Origin: Calothrix sp. PCC 7103
GTDB taxonomy: Bacteria > Cyanobacteriota > Cyanobacteriia > Cyanobacteriales > Nostocaceae
NCBI RefSeq assembly: GCF_000331305.1
Contig: NZ_KB217478.1
Coordinates: 5,491,595-5,555,594, forward strand
Length of the DNA stretch: 64,000 nt
Direction: 5' to 3'
In this document: positions 23,189 to 32,143 of the stretch, in pieces
How the letters are laid out: each line of letters begins with the position of its first letter
Numbering within the stretch: the first letter of the stretch is position 1
Notes under the pieces: model-generated
The model's input: only the letters and a program-made list of their open reading frames with translations
Told to the model about the DNA's origin: nothing
Databases searched by the model: none
Translations under genes and position numbers: made by a program

Positions 23189-24994
23189 TTATTTTATAGG
23201 GAGTTCGATGACAAATTCTGTACCTTTGTTAGGTGTGGAATTGCAATATAATTTACCGTTATGTTGTTCAACAATGATTTTGTAACTGATAGACAATCCT
23301 AAACCTGTACCTTGACCGACTGGTTTAGTCGTAAAGAAGGGGTCGAAAGATTTTGATTTGATTTCTTCGCTCATTCCAACTCCATTGTCTGTAATATATA
23401 TATGGATATATTTATCGATTAATTTAGTGGAGATGTTAATTTGTGGCGCCTGTTGGTATTCTAGAGAATCAATCGCATTATTGAGTAAATTCATAATAGC
23501 TTGATTCAGTTGTCCAGGGTAACATTCTATTTGTGGTAGCTGAAAAAAAATTTTAATAATTTCGATTTTAGGACGTGTTGCTGTAGCTTTAAAACGACTT
23601 TGTAGGATTATTAACGAGCTTTCGATCCCTTCATGGATATCTACGGTTTTTACATCTGATTCGTCTAGACGTGAAAAGTTTCGTAATGAAATAATTATAT
23701 CCCGAATTCGAGTTGTGCCTGTATGCATTGACTGAAGGATTTTATCTAGGTCTTTGCTCAGGAAATCTAAATCTATTTCTAAAATCTCATCTTGGATGTT
23801 TTGAGGTGGATTAGGAAATTCAGTTTGATACAGTTGTAATAGATTATAAATATCTTTGACGTATTGTTTTGTACAAGCTATATTACCGTGTATAAAGTTA
23901 ACAGGGTTATTAATTTCATGAGCAATACCTCCTACAAGTTGTCCTAGAGAAGACATTTTTTCATTTTGAATTAATTGTGCTTGGGTTTGTTTAAGTTCTT
24001 GAAGCGTATTATTTAAATCTTGATTTTTTGAATACAGTGCTTGGGTGCGTTCGTCAACTTTTTGCTCTAAGGTTTGACTGTATAATTCTTGAGTTTTGAG
24101 TAAATTTTCGACTTGCTGAATAAGCTGGTTGATAACTTGACCTAAAACTCCTATTTCATCTTCAGTAACAATTGGTACATTAATACTAAAATCTGACTTT
24201 TGGATAATTGTTTCTGCTGTTTGAGTTACTACTTGTAGTGGATAGGCAATTGTGCGGCTAATATATATAGATATAATAATTGCCAAACCAACTGACAGTA
24301 GCATAATTGCAGCAGTAATCAAAAGACGTAGATTATCTACTGTTCTGTATGCAGCTTGATTTTGTTCATGTTCTGCTCGTACTTTTGATTTTAATATTTG
24401 TAAATCATCTAAAAAATCATTGATTGCAATTGCAATTGGAGTTTTGATAAAATCAATTATTTTAATTTTTTGTAAATTTGTGGTATCCGCTTGGTTGTTT
24501 AGATTTACCTCATTCACGAATCTATCAACTTCTTCTAAATAAAGCTTGGGAACTTGTTCATATTGGTGAATAATATCTTTTAAAGCTTTAATGTGTTCTA
24601 TTGAATCATAATCATTATTGTGTCGCCATTTATCGCTGAATAATGCAAAATCTTTCCATGCTTTTTGAAGTTCTTTTTTGTGTTGTAAAAAATTTTGGTA
24701 ATTGTCAGATAAATCCTGGGGTTTATCTAATAGTGATGCAAACAATAGTTGATGTTTTTGGACTTCGGCAACTTGAAACATCAGGTTATTAATGACCTCT
24801 AATTCTTGAACAGAATCTTTTTGGTGTTGCAATACTGCTTGATAGCGCTGATCTACGATTATAAATCCCAGAGAAGTTCCGACAATTGCAATCAAAAGTG
24901 TGATACCGTAGCCGATACCTATCTTTTGACTAACTTTAAGACGACTTAGCCATCTAGTAACAGCATGGTTGGACGAAAAATTAGTTGGAGACAT
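23189..24994 (-). CDS. Membrane-bound sensor histidine kinase (HAMP)
   Basis: 601 residues. TM1 about 27-47, a long helical extracytoplasmic sensor (about 50-220, coiled-coil rich), TM2 about 222-246, HAMP about 248-300, coiled coil 300-345, HisKA with phospho-acceptor His359 in GGIAHEINNPVNF, and HATPase_c with DNGVGMSE, DPFFTTKPVGQGTGLGLS. The HEINNP-type kinase domain is typical of cyanobacteria. No response regulator gene is beside it. It is followed directly by the DUF1338 gene and preceded, 11 bp away, by a small hypothetical gene. It has only one GGCGCC in 1.8 kb. Confidence 0.93.
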   Translation of the reverse strand: MSPTNFSSNHAVTRWLSRLKVSQKIGIGYGITLLIAIVGTSLGFIIVDQRYQAVLQHQKDSVQELEVINNLMFQVAEVQKHQLLFASLLDKPQDLSDNYQNFLQHKKELQKAWKDFALFSDKWRHNNDYDSIEHIKALKDIIHQYEQVPKLYLEEVDRFVNEVNLNNQADTTNLQKIKIIDFIKTPIAIAINDFLDDLQILKSKVRAEHEQNQAAYRTVDNLRLLITAAIMLLSVGLAIIISIYISRTIAYPLQVVTQTAETIIQKSDFSINVPIVTEDEIGVLGQVINQLIQQVENLLKTQELYSQTLEQKVDERTQALYSKNQDLNNTLQELKQTQAQLIQNEKMSSLGQLVGGIAHEINNPVNFIHGNIACTKQYVKDIYNLLQLYQTEFPNPPQNIQDEILEIDLDFLSKDLDKILQSMHTGTTRIRDIIISLRNFSRLDESDVKTVDIHEGIESSLIILQSRFKATATRPKIEIIKIFFQLPQIECYPGQLNQAIMNLLNNAIDSLEYQQAPQINISTKLIDKYIHIYITDNGVGMSEEIKSKSFDPFFTTKPVGQGTGLGLSISYKIIVEQHNGKLYCNSTPNKGTEFVIELPIK

Positions 24995-25005
24995 TGAGAA
25001 TAAAT

Positions 25006-25326
25006 TTAATCACCAAAATATTGGCGCCATATTGAACTAACTCTATAGTTCCCAACTATGTGTGGTGTTATAACAAAATTTGTAAAAAGCTCGTTGCACT
25101 TCAGTGTTTTCTTCATACAAGCACTAAAGTGCTGATTACGGCAAGAGTCTAAAGCATCAATCGTCATTTCCGTTTCATTGTATTGCTGCAATATTTCGTA
25201 CTCAACTGATGAACATTGATTTACGATTAAGAGCAATTGCCGTAATACATCCAAGAAACCAACCAATATCTCTTCAGGTATTTGTGCCATAATTTTGTAG
25301 CAAATGTTACTTGTGTTGTGTTTCAA
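25006..25326 (-). CDS. Small helical hypothetical protein upstream of the histidine kinase
   Basis: Up to 106 residues, not recognised. It is mostly helical with five to six cysteines and a region LVGFLDVLRQLLLIVNQCSS. A second start (MAQIPEEILVGF) 12 codons in, at base 25290, is at least as likely, since no ribosome-binding sequence marks either. It lies 11 bp before the kinase and is presumably in its operon; it might modulate the kinase, which is inference. Confidence 0.5.
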   Translation of the reverse strand: MKHNTSNICYKIMAQIPEEILVGFLDVLRQLLLIVNQCSSVEYEILQQYNETEMTIDALDSCRNQHFSACMKKTLKCNELFTNFVITPHIVGNYRVSSIWRQYFGD

Positions 25327-25382
25327 TTAGAGCTTCTTCATGCGCTTTTACTTAATTAATTTTTTATCATACGTTTGATATC

Positions 25383-25413
25383 AATGGATGTCAATGGATA
25401 ACATGGATGTCAT
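25383..25413. promoter_or_regulatory. ATGGATGTCA iterons, candidate operator
   Basis: ATGGATGTCA at 25384-25393 and 25403-25412 with a partial ATGGATAAC between them, giving about 9-10 bp spacing. They lie about 80 bp upstream of a ribbon-helix-helix gene, a class of protein that often binds short direct repeats in its own promoter. Confidence 0.45.
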
Positions 25414-25489
25414 TGTGACTATGGCAACAGTCAGCAATGCTTTTATGTTGCTAAGGTAGTATTGTGGAAATTGTAAGACTGGTAGTAAT

Positions 25490-25690
25490 ATGCACGTAAG
25501 AGATAAAGCTGGACGTTTTTCGGAATCTCCTGATAGCTTGCAAGCAAAGGCAATCGGTTTGCGTTTGCCTAAAAAGTATTACCCGCATTTTGAAGCTTTA
25601 GCTAAAGCTCGTGGACTTTCGCTAGCTGAGTTAGCTCGGTTAGCTTGCCTAGATTACTTAGAACGCAATATTGAAGAAATTAATCAATAA
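25490..25690 (+). CDS. Ribbon-helix-helix-like DNA-binding protein
   Basis: 66 residues. The segment KAIGLRLPKKYYPHFEALAK is a beta-strand followed by a helix, and the next helix (LSLAELARLACLDYLERNI) completes an RHH/Arc-like fold, which acts as a dimer on operator DNA. The N-terminal 20 residues are polar. It stands alone with no toxin gene beside it, so a role as a solitary regulator is more likely than as an antitoxin. Possible operator repeats are at 25383-25413, and a clear hairpin follows the gene. Confidence 0.7.
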   Translation: MHVRDKAGRFSESPDSLQAKAIGLRLPKKYYPHFEALAKARGLSLAELARLACLDYLERNIEEINQ

Positions 25691-25693
25691 AAA

Positions 25694-25720
25694 TGCATTC
25701 AGTTATCACAACTGAATGCA
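25694..25720 (+). terminator. Hairpin after the RHH gene
   Basis: Perfect 11-bp stem TGCATTCAGTT (25694-25704) and AACTGAATGCA (25710-25720) with a 5-base loop, 4 bp after the stop codon. No T-run follows. Confidence 0.7.
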
Positions 25721-25771
25721 AAGTTAATAATTTACGTATTTAATGCAAGATGGTTCACAGCTAATGATAAG

Positions 25772-25830
25772 AGATGCTTCGTGCCTCAGCATGACATAGG
25801 GGAAAGATGCTTCGTGCCTCAGCATGACAT
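25772..25830. repeat. Two direct copies of AGATGCTTCGTGCCTCAGCA
   Basis: Copies at 25772-25797 and 25805-25830, differing only at the edges. Family members are at 60553-60578 and, as longer inverted pairs, at 42534-42610 and 59055-59122. The second copy reaches the stop codon of the next gene. Confidence 0.8.
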
Positions 25831-28800
25831 TAAGCTAGGAACCATAGACCTCGTACTGCTACGGCGCCTGCAAATGCTGATACTGCGAGCGATGTAATAG
25901 CGGTACCGAAAAGCCACCAAGCGGCTTCTGCGACTGCTTTTTTGGTGTCGCGTGCTTGTTTTTTGGCGTTTTCTTTAATCTGGTTGAGGCGTTTTTGGGT
26001 TTCCGTTTGAATTAGTTCTGCGCGTTGTAATACACTGTCGCGTGTAGATTCAATACGGTTAATAATTTGGTTTGCTTGCTCCTCGGAAATATCTTCGCGT
26101 GAGGATAGTACTGCTACAAGTGTGTTGCGGTCGAATTGACTTAGACGTGCGCGCAAAGCATCAAAACCTGCTTGTGGGTCGTCGAATAACTTAGAAAAGT
26201 CTTGTTGAATACTTTCGTAGTTAAGTTCGGGACGGTCGAGGGAGTTGAGGTAGCTGCGAATTTGTCCAAATACATTATCAAGTACTGATTGAACTCGCTG
26301 TTGAATTTGACGGTATTGTTCGACGAGTGAGTCACGTACTGATTCGATTTGACCGACAATTCGGTTTGCTTCTTCTTCGGAAATATCTTCGCGTTGTGAA
26401 AGCAGTGCTATTAATGTTGAACGGTCGATTTTTGAAATTCGATCGCTCAAACTGCCTGCTCCAGCACGAGGGTCTTGCAGCAATAATGCGAGGTCACGCT
26501 TAATTGCGTCTGGGTTGAGTTCTTCTTTGTTGGTGTTTCGCAGGTAGTTTTCTAAGTTAGCTTCAAAGCCTGCTACTCGTTTTGTACCACGTTTTGCTAA
26601 ACGCTGCGGCGCCTTAATTACATTGTTAACGTTAGCTTGGAACGAGTCGATTACTTGGTTGATTTGCTCTTCGCTTAAATCACCACGCTGAGTTAATAAT
26701 GTCACCAATGTTTCGCGGTCGAAGTTTGAAAGTCTCTCGCGTAATGCTGCTGCACCTTCAGATGGGTCGTTGAGCAGTTTTTGCAAGTCGCGTTGGATAC
26801 CTTCAGGGTTGAGTTCTTCTAACTTGGTGCTACGAAGATATTCGGTGATGGTATTAAGCGTTTGGTCGTACTGTTCTTTAGCTTTTGCTGCTGCTTTTTG
26901 CGGCGCGGTCAGAATACTGTCGCGTACCGATTCTAAATTGTTTAGAATTTCGTTGACTCGTTCTTCACTCAAATCTTGACGCTGTGACAGTAATTTTACT
27001 AATGTCTCACGGTCAAACTGTGATAAACGTCCACGTAAAGCACTGGCGCCTGCTTGCGGGTCATCGAGTAAAGTTCTAAAATCGCGTTGGATACCTTCGG
27101 GATTTAATTCTTCCAGGTTGGTATTGCGTAGATAATCTTCGACTCTTTGACGTAGTTCTTGTGCTTGGGTTGTAATTTGCGATTGTAATTCGCGCGCTTT
27201 GTTGAGAACTCGGTCGCGAACCCCTTCGAGTTGACCCACTATATTATTCGCTTCTTCTTCACTCAAATCTTGACGTGAAGCGAGTACTTGTACTAAGGTA
27301 TCGCGATCCAAGTTACCAAAACGTTTACCCAACTCGTCAGCATTTACTTGTGCATCTTCGATTAAATTGCTAAAGTTCTTTTCAATAGCTTCAGGGTTGA
27401 GTTCATCTTTACCAGTCGAACGCAAATAATTTTCTACTCGACTGCTAAGTGATTGTGAATCTTGATTAGTATCTGAATTTTGCACCATTTCAAAGACTTC
27501 TTTACGAACGCTTTCTAACTGTTCAGAAATCTCTTTAATACGTGGTTCGCTAATGTCACCACGTTGTTTGAGTAAGTTGGCAAAATATTCTTGATTTAAC
27601 CCTTCTAGCTGTCTTTTGATAGCTCCCGGCGCCGCATTGGGGTCAAAGATAACTTCGTGGAATTCTTCTTTTATGGTTATGCGGTTAAAGTGCCAAGGCA
27701 ATGAATACAGAATGTACTCTTCAATATCATCTTTGATGGTATTGTCTTCTGTCTTCTGTACGGTTTCAGCTACTACAGGTATAGTATCTGCTACTTTTGC
27801 TGTGGCTTTATCACGTAGTTGAAGAAGCTGTTGAGTAATATTTTCAACATCTACATCTTGAACTTTACTTTTGATTTCCTGTAATTGACTTGTTACTTTA
27901 TCAAGGTCAACATTAGAGAAATCAACTTTATTAAGTACGGCGCCTGCTACTGCACCCATACCAGATTGTAAAGCTCTTTGAGTTAAACCTTTTGAAGAAC
28001 CGTTACCATTACCATTACCAACTGCTACCAACTCTTGTAAGCGGGCGCCGATTTTTTCGGGTTTTAGGTCATCGGGACTTGCCGACTTGAGTAAACTAAT
28101 AACCTGTTCAGTGGGATTTTTACGATTAGTTGCAGAATTCCAAGCTGCTTCTAGCTGGTCTGCAATGCGGTTAACATCACTTTTAGAAAAGTCAGTACGA
28201 CTACTGATTAAATCTACAAGTGTTTCGCGGTTGACATTTTTCAATAAATCACTATCACCGAGAGATTCAAAATCAACGTCTTTCAGCAGTTTATCAAATT
28301 GACCGCGAATCTCGTTTAAATTTAAATTGGGTAATTGCAACGAGCTTAAAGAACTTTGCAGAGTATTTTTAATGCTGTCTGCGTCAAAACCAGAAGTTAA
28401 TTCTTTACGTACAGCAGCAGCAATATCTTCAGCAGTTGATACCGCTTGGTTTTTGGTAACGTTGGCGCCAATAGCAGCAGAAGCGGTACCCATTAACCCT
28501 TTTAAACCAGAGTTAGCGGTATTGATAATTGCACCAATTAATGAACCAACTGCATTAGAACCTAACCAGGTAATCAGCGAAAAGAATGCAGCCCAAATTA
28601 CTACACCAATGATTGAACCGAGTAACGTGCTTTCGATTAAGCTGAGTTTAACAGCCAGAAAACAAGCGGCTCCCAAAGCTAAACTAACAGTAAAAAGTGC
28701 CCAGATGCCTACCTTTGCTTCAACTGCACGAATTTGATTACCAACAGTGTCAGCGTCATCATCACTAACATCTCCTCCTCCAGCAGAAATACCTACTGCA

Positions 28801-28988
28801 ACAGAAAAGTTAGTTAACAGCAATTGAAATGCAACTGCCATTAGCAAACCAGCAAACAAAGCTACTAAAAATTTTGGATCAGAAAACATTAGCGATGCTT
28901 GTTCTGGTGTAATTCGTTCTGTCACTACAACAGAGAACAATCCTAACTGCGAAAAGTAGGATTGAAGTAAATCTCCGAATTGATACAT
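25830..28988 (-). CDS. Large membrane protein with about seven 97-residue helical repeats
   Basis: 1052 residues. TM segments at about 40-65, 93-114 and 119-142, and another at about 1023-1045. Between them is a long cytoplasmic or periplasmic helical region. Five close repeats of about 97 residues begin near 519, 618, 715, 813 and 911; each reads roughly YLRxTxxEELNPEGIxRD, LLxDPxAGxxALRxRL, FDRETLVxLLSQRxDLSEE, then a helix ending ESVRDS. Two divergent copies lie near 225-285 and 423-495. I recall such proteins only as uncharacterised cyanobacterial proteins, sometimes loosely labelled as transporters. It is divergent from the three-unit stress protein at 29393 and probably belongs to the same envelope-stress neighbourhood. 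Confidence 0.75.
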   Translation of the reverse strand: MYQFGDLLQSYFSQLGLFSVVVTERITPEQASLMFSDPKFLVALFAGLLMAVAFQLLLTNFSVAVGISAGGGDVSDDDADTVGNQIRAVEAKVGIWALFTVSLALGAACFLAVKLSLIESTLLGSIIGVVIWAAFFSLITWLGSNAVGSLIGAIINTANSGLKGLMGTASAAIGANVTKNQAVSTAEDIAAAVRKELTSGFDADSIKNTLQSSLSSLQLPNLNLNEIRGQFDKLLKDVDFESLGDSDLLKNVNRETLVDLISSRTDFSKSDVNRIADQLEAAWNSATNRKNPTEQVISLLKSASPDDLKPEKIGARLQELVAVGNGNGNGSSKGLTQRALQSGMGAVAGAVLNKVDFSNVDLDKVTSQLQEIKSKVQDVDVENITQQLLQLRDKATAKVADTIPVVAETVQKTEDNTIKDDIEEYILYSLPWHFNRITIKEEFHEVIFDPNAAPGAIKRQLEGLNQEYFANLLKQRGDISEPRIKEISEQLESVRKEVFEMVQNSDTNQDSQSLSSRVENYLRSTGKDELNPEAIEKNFSNLIEDAQVNADELGKRFGNLDRDTLVQVLASRQDLSEEEANNIVGQLEGVRDRVLNKARELQSQITTQAQELRQRVEDYLRNTNLEELNPEGIQRDFRTLLDDPQAGASALRGRLSQFDRETLVKLLSQRQDLSEERVNEILNNLESVRDSILTAPQKAAAKAKEQYDQTLNTITEYLRSTKLEELNPEGIQRDLQKLLNDPSEGAAALRERLSNFDRETLVTLLTQRGDLSEEQINQVIDSFQANVNNVIKAPQRLAKRGTKRVAGFEANLENYLRNTNKEELNPDAIKRDLALLLQDPRAGAGSLSDRISKIDRSTLIALLSQREDISEEEANRIVGQIESVRDSLVEQYRQIQQRVQSVLDNVFGQIRSYLNSLDRPELNYESIQQDFSKLFDDPQAGFDALRARLSQFDRNTLVAVLSSREDISEEQANQIINRIESTRDSVLQRAELIQTETQKRLNQIKENAKKQARDTKKAVAEAAWWLFGTAITSLAVSAFAGAVAVRGLWFLA

Positions 28989-29392
28989 GTTATGACCTCA
29001 ATCTAGCTCAACCTGTAGATAGAAACCGGGTTTCTTTATGGATTAGATAATTCTATAGAATGATACTTACTCAACTAACCTAGCGACTGTAATTAATATT
29101 TATTACATCCTAAAGGAATAAACTTTGGCTCGATATCAACATCGAAAGTTAGATTTAATAATGATTATAATTAAAACTTGGGAACGATTTATAAACAATA
29201 TTAATTTAACTTGTTCAGTCTACAAAGAAAGAATTAACAAAACACAAAATATAACTTTAGATAGAGATAAAAACTCTAGCAATCGATTGATGAAAAATAA
29301 ACTAAAGCAAAGTAGAACTTAATTAGTGAGTCAAAAAGTTAAATAAGACTTGATTAAACCCAGTAAAACACAATTATAGTGGGGGAGCTAGC
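28989..29392. other. Divergent intergenic region
   Basis: 404 bp between two divergent stress-type genes; must hold both promoters. Contains the small palindrome AGAAACCGGGTTTCT at 29021-29035. A 65-codon frame from a TTG at 29125 is AT-rich and not convincing. Confidence 0.5.
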
Positions 29393-31372
29393 ATGGTAGT
29401 AGGTTTACATAAAAGAGCCGTAGGTGTATTTTCTCATCGCCGGGATGCTGAAGATGCGCTACACGAGTTAAGAAATTCCGGTTTTGCGATGGATCGTGTC
29501 TCGGTTATTGCCCAAGATGTTAATGGTAATGGTAATATTGCAGGCGCCGAAGTTCACGACCAAGTAGGTAATAAAGCAGATGAAGGTGCATCACTCGGTG
29601 CTGTATCTGGTGGAACATTAGGTGGTTTGACTGGTTTGTTAGTTGGTTTAGGAACCCTAGCAATACCAGGTGTTGGACCCATTATGCTCGCAGGCGCCAC
29701 AGCAACAGCAATTGCAACTACACTAGCTGGAGCAGGTATTGGTGCAGCAGCAGGTTCTTTGCTCGGAGGTTTGGTAGGTTTAGGAATTCCCGAAGAAGAA
29801 GCACGTGGTTATAATTCACGAGTAGAGCGTGGACATTATTTAGTAATTGTAGATGGCACCGCTTCAGAAATTGCTAAAGCTGAAGCAATTATGCGCCGTC
29901 GTGGTATTGAAGATTTTCAAATTTACGACCAACCCGGACGTGATTATGATTCATCAAATCTTATACCACCAGCACCTGTTGTACCAGGACCTGTTGTCGC
30001 AAATCCATACGATGCATCTGGTGTTTTTCCAACACCCTTAGTCTCCCCCATTAATAATTCTGACGTTCGTTCATCGAACCCATTGCATCGTAACAGACGC
30101 ATAGTTGGTGTATTTGAACACCGTCGCGATGCTGAAGCAGCTTTGACTGAACTGCGCGATGCTGGTTTCTCAATGGATGAAGTTTCCATCATAGGTAAAG
30201 ATGCAGGTGGTAGCATTAATACTTCTTTAGGTGGTGCAACTGGTACAGATTTACGTGGTAACAAAGCTGATGATGGCGCCAAAGCAGGTGCAGCAACAGG
30301 TGCCGCTTTAGGTGGTTTAGGTGGTTTACTAGTGGGCTTGGGTGCATTAGCAATTCCTGGAGTTGGACCAGTACTATTAGGTGGAGCAGCAGCAACTGCA
30401 CTCGCAACCGCAGCAACAGGTGCAGGTATTGGGGCAGCAGCTGGTGGTATCACTGGTGGACTAGTTGGTTTGGGAATTCCTGAATACAAAGCGCAGGCTT
30501 ATAACGACAAACTCAACCGAGGCGACTATATAGTTATGGTTGATGCCACCGATGATGAAGTTCGTCGTGCGGAAGTAATTCTCAAGCGTCACAACATTCA
30601 AGACTACGATGTTTTTGATGCCACCGATGTTAGTTCATCGCGTCGTGAAAGACCTGCGATGGATACCTCGCGCGTTGGCTATGCTAATACCAACCCCTTA
30701 CATCGCGGCAGACGTATAGTTGGTGTATTTGAACACCGTCGCGATGCAGAAGCAGCTTTAACTGAATTGCGCGATGTTGGTTTTTCAATGGATGAAGTTT
30801 CCATCATTGGTAAAGATACAGGTGGTAATATTAATGCTCCTGGAACAGATTTACGCGGTAACAAAGCCGATGATGGCGCCAAAGCAGGTGCAGCAACAGG
30901 CGCCGCTTTAGGTGGTTTAGGTGGTTTATTAGTGGGTTTGGGTGCATTAGCAATTCCTGGAGTTGGACCAGTACTATTAGGTGGAGCAGCAGCAACTGCA
31001 CTCGCAACCGCAGCAACAGGTGCAGGTATTGGGGCAGCAGCTGGTGGTATCACTGGTGGACTAGTTGGTTTGGGAATTCCTGAATACAAAGCGCAGGCTT
31101 ATAACGACAAACTCAACCGAGGCGACTATATAGTTATGGTTGATGCCACCGATGATGAAGTTCGTCGTGCGGAAGTAATTCTCAAGCGTCACAACATTCA
31201 AGACTACGATGTTTTTGATGCCACCGATGTTAGTTCATCGCGTCGTGAAAGACCTGCTATGGACACCTCACGTGTAAACTATGCTGCTGATACTAGTACT
31301 ACAACTAGAACCATCAATAGTGATGGTGATGCAGATGTAATCATCATTGACCGTCGCGAAGAAACAATCTAA
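29393..31372 (+). CDS. Three-unit general-stress (YflT-like) protein with glycine-zipper hairpins
   Basis: 659 residues made of three units, each of a YflT/general-stress-protein-17M-like alpha/beta domain (VGVFEHRRDAEAALTELRDA, FSMDEVSIIGKD) interrupted by a glycine-zipper hydrophobic hairpin (LGGLGGLLVGLGALAIPGVG, then AAATALATAATGAGIGAAAG), and then closed by RGDYIVMVDATDDEVRRAE. Units 2 and 3 (bases about 30090-30672 and 30702-31262) are nearly identical at DNA level, and unit 1 is diverged. Glycine-zipper hairpins insert in or coat membranes. GGGGGAGC precedes the ATG by about 6 bases. It is followed by a hairpin and a BON lipoprotein gene. Role in osmotic or desiccation stress is inferred from the family. 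Confidence 0.8.
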   Translation: MVVGLHKRAVGVFSHRRDAEDALHELRNSGFAMDRVSVIAQDVNGNGNIAGAEVHDQVGNKADEGASLGAVSGGTLGGLTGLLVGLGTLAIPGVGPIMLAGATATAIATTLAGAGIGAAAGSLLGGLVGLGIPEEEARGYNSRVERGHYLVIVDGTASEIAKAEAIMRRRGIEDFQIYDQPGRDYDSSNLIPPAPVVPGPVVANPYDASGVFPTPLVSPINNSDVRSSNPLHRNRRIVGVFEHRRDAEAALTELRDAGFSMDEVSIIGKDAGGSINTSLGGATGTDLRGNKADDGAKAGAATGAALGGLGGLLVGLGALAIPGVGPVLLGGAAATALATAATGAGIGAAAGGITGGLVGLGIPEYKAQAYNDKLNRGDYIVMVDATDDEVRRAEVILKRHNIQDYDVFDATDVSSSRRERPAMDTSRVGYANTNPLHRGRRIVGVFEHRRDAEAALTELRDVGFSMDEVSIIGKDTGGNINAPGTDLRGNKADDGAKAGAATGAALGGLGGLLVGLGALAIPGVGPVLLGGAAATALATAATGAGIGAAAGGITGGLVGLGIPEYKAQAYNDKLNRGDYIVMVDATDDEVRRAEVILKRHNIQDYDVFDATDVSSSRRERPAMDTSRVNYAADTSTTTRTINSDGDADVIIIDRREETI

Positions 31373-31404
31373 CACAGAGAAATCTCCCTCCTCAACAAAA
31401 GTAA

Positions 31405-31421
31405 GTAGGGCATAGCCCTAC
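31405..31421 (+). terminator. Hairpin after the stress-protein gene
   Basis: GTAGGGC and GCCCTAC with a 3-base loop, 33 bp after the stop. No T-run; it could be a short dispersed repeat as well. Confidence 0.5.
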
Positions 31422-31460
31422 CTACGCAAAAATCATTACCAACCAACAAACAATAAAAAA

Positions 31461-31928
31461 ATGAGAAAGTTAACTTTACTCTTTATTAGTAGTGTTCTTG
31501 CTTTAGGTACTGCTGCGTGCCAACAACCTGCTAAAACCAGTGCAGATGCTCCTAACAATCCAGCAACAGATGTCAATCAAGTTCAAGCTCCCGACGCTGG
31601 CTCTACCCAAGCGGCTAAAAATGACGCTCAAAGCGAACTTCGGCGCCGTCAGTTGAATGAAGATATTCGTGCGCGCGAACAACGAAACAACATCGCGAAC
31701 GATGGTTCTAGCACAAACCGAGCAGCAGGTGACCTTGCAAGTCAAGTACGCTCTAAGTTAGAAGCAAATATTCCTAACGGTGCCCTTGCTGTCAAAGGCG
31801 AAGAAAATGGTACAGTAACAGTAACTGGAACTGTGCCTAAAAAAGCCCAATTAGACAAGATTGAACCTTTAGCTAAAGAAATTAAAGGTGTTACAAACGT
31901 AGTTGTAAATGCAAAAGCTACCGAGTAA
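31461..31928 (+). CDS. BON-domain lipoprotein
   Basis: 155 residues. N-terminal lipoprotein signal: basic MRK, hydrophobic core LTLLFISSVLALG and lipobox LGTAAC with Cys20 as the acylation site. A polar linker with Gln/Ala/Asp follows to about 90, then one BON domain (LASQVRSKLEANI, GTVTVTGTVPKKAQLDKI, VTNVVVNAK), a fold that binds phospholipid or envelope polymers. It should lie in the periplasm, anchored to a membrane. It is 88 bp after the stress protein on the same strand. A GGCGCC lies in the linker. Confidence 0.88.
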   Translation: MRKLTLLFISSVLALGTAACQQPAKTSADAPNNPATDVNQVQAPDAGSTQAAKNDAQSELRRRQLNEDIRAREQRNNIANDGSSTNRAAGDLASQVRSKLEANIPNGALAVKGEENGTVTVTGTVPKKAQLDKIEPLAKEIKGVTNVVVNAKATE

Positions 31929-32034
31929 ATGTATAAAAATGCTAAGAAAGCGGGCTTCTACGCAAAATTGTGATTTTTATGACAATATTTCAACGAAGAA
32001 ATCCGGTTTCTAAGTTAAATAGTTAATACACCGA

Positions 32035-32078
32035 ACGGAGGAAAGGCAATATATCTATCTTCCGGTCGGTTTTTAGTC
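32035..32078 (+). terminator. Likely terminator behind the BON gene
   Basis: ACCGAACGGAGGA pairs imperfectly with TCTTCCGGTCGGT and is followed by TTTTTA. It lies about 110 bp after the BON stop. Confidence 0.5.
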
Positions 32079-32143
32079 ATCTATTTACTATCATTTAATT
32101 AACATCTAGAATAGAAAAAGTTGTAACCAATAGGGGAATTACT

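Noticed and set aside
25772-25830. Possible CRISPR start from two direct repeats
   Set aside because: Only two units with a 7-base gap; the same sequence is dispersed singly and in inverted pairs elsewhere, which is not CRISPR organisation.
29125-29322. 65-codon frame starting with TTG
   Set aside because: AT-rich Lys/Asn/Ile composition typical of non-coding DNA here, no recognisable family; only mentioned under the intergenic region.
29944-31089. Long minus-strand frames opposite the three-unit stress protein
   Set aside because: Pro/Ala-rich antisense frames arise from the Gly/Ala codon pattern of the repeated gene on the plus strand; they duplicate with the repeat and show no independent features.
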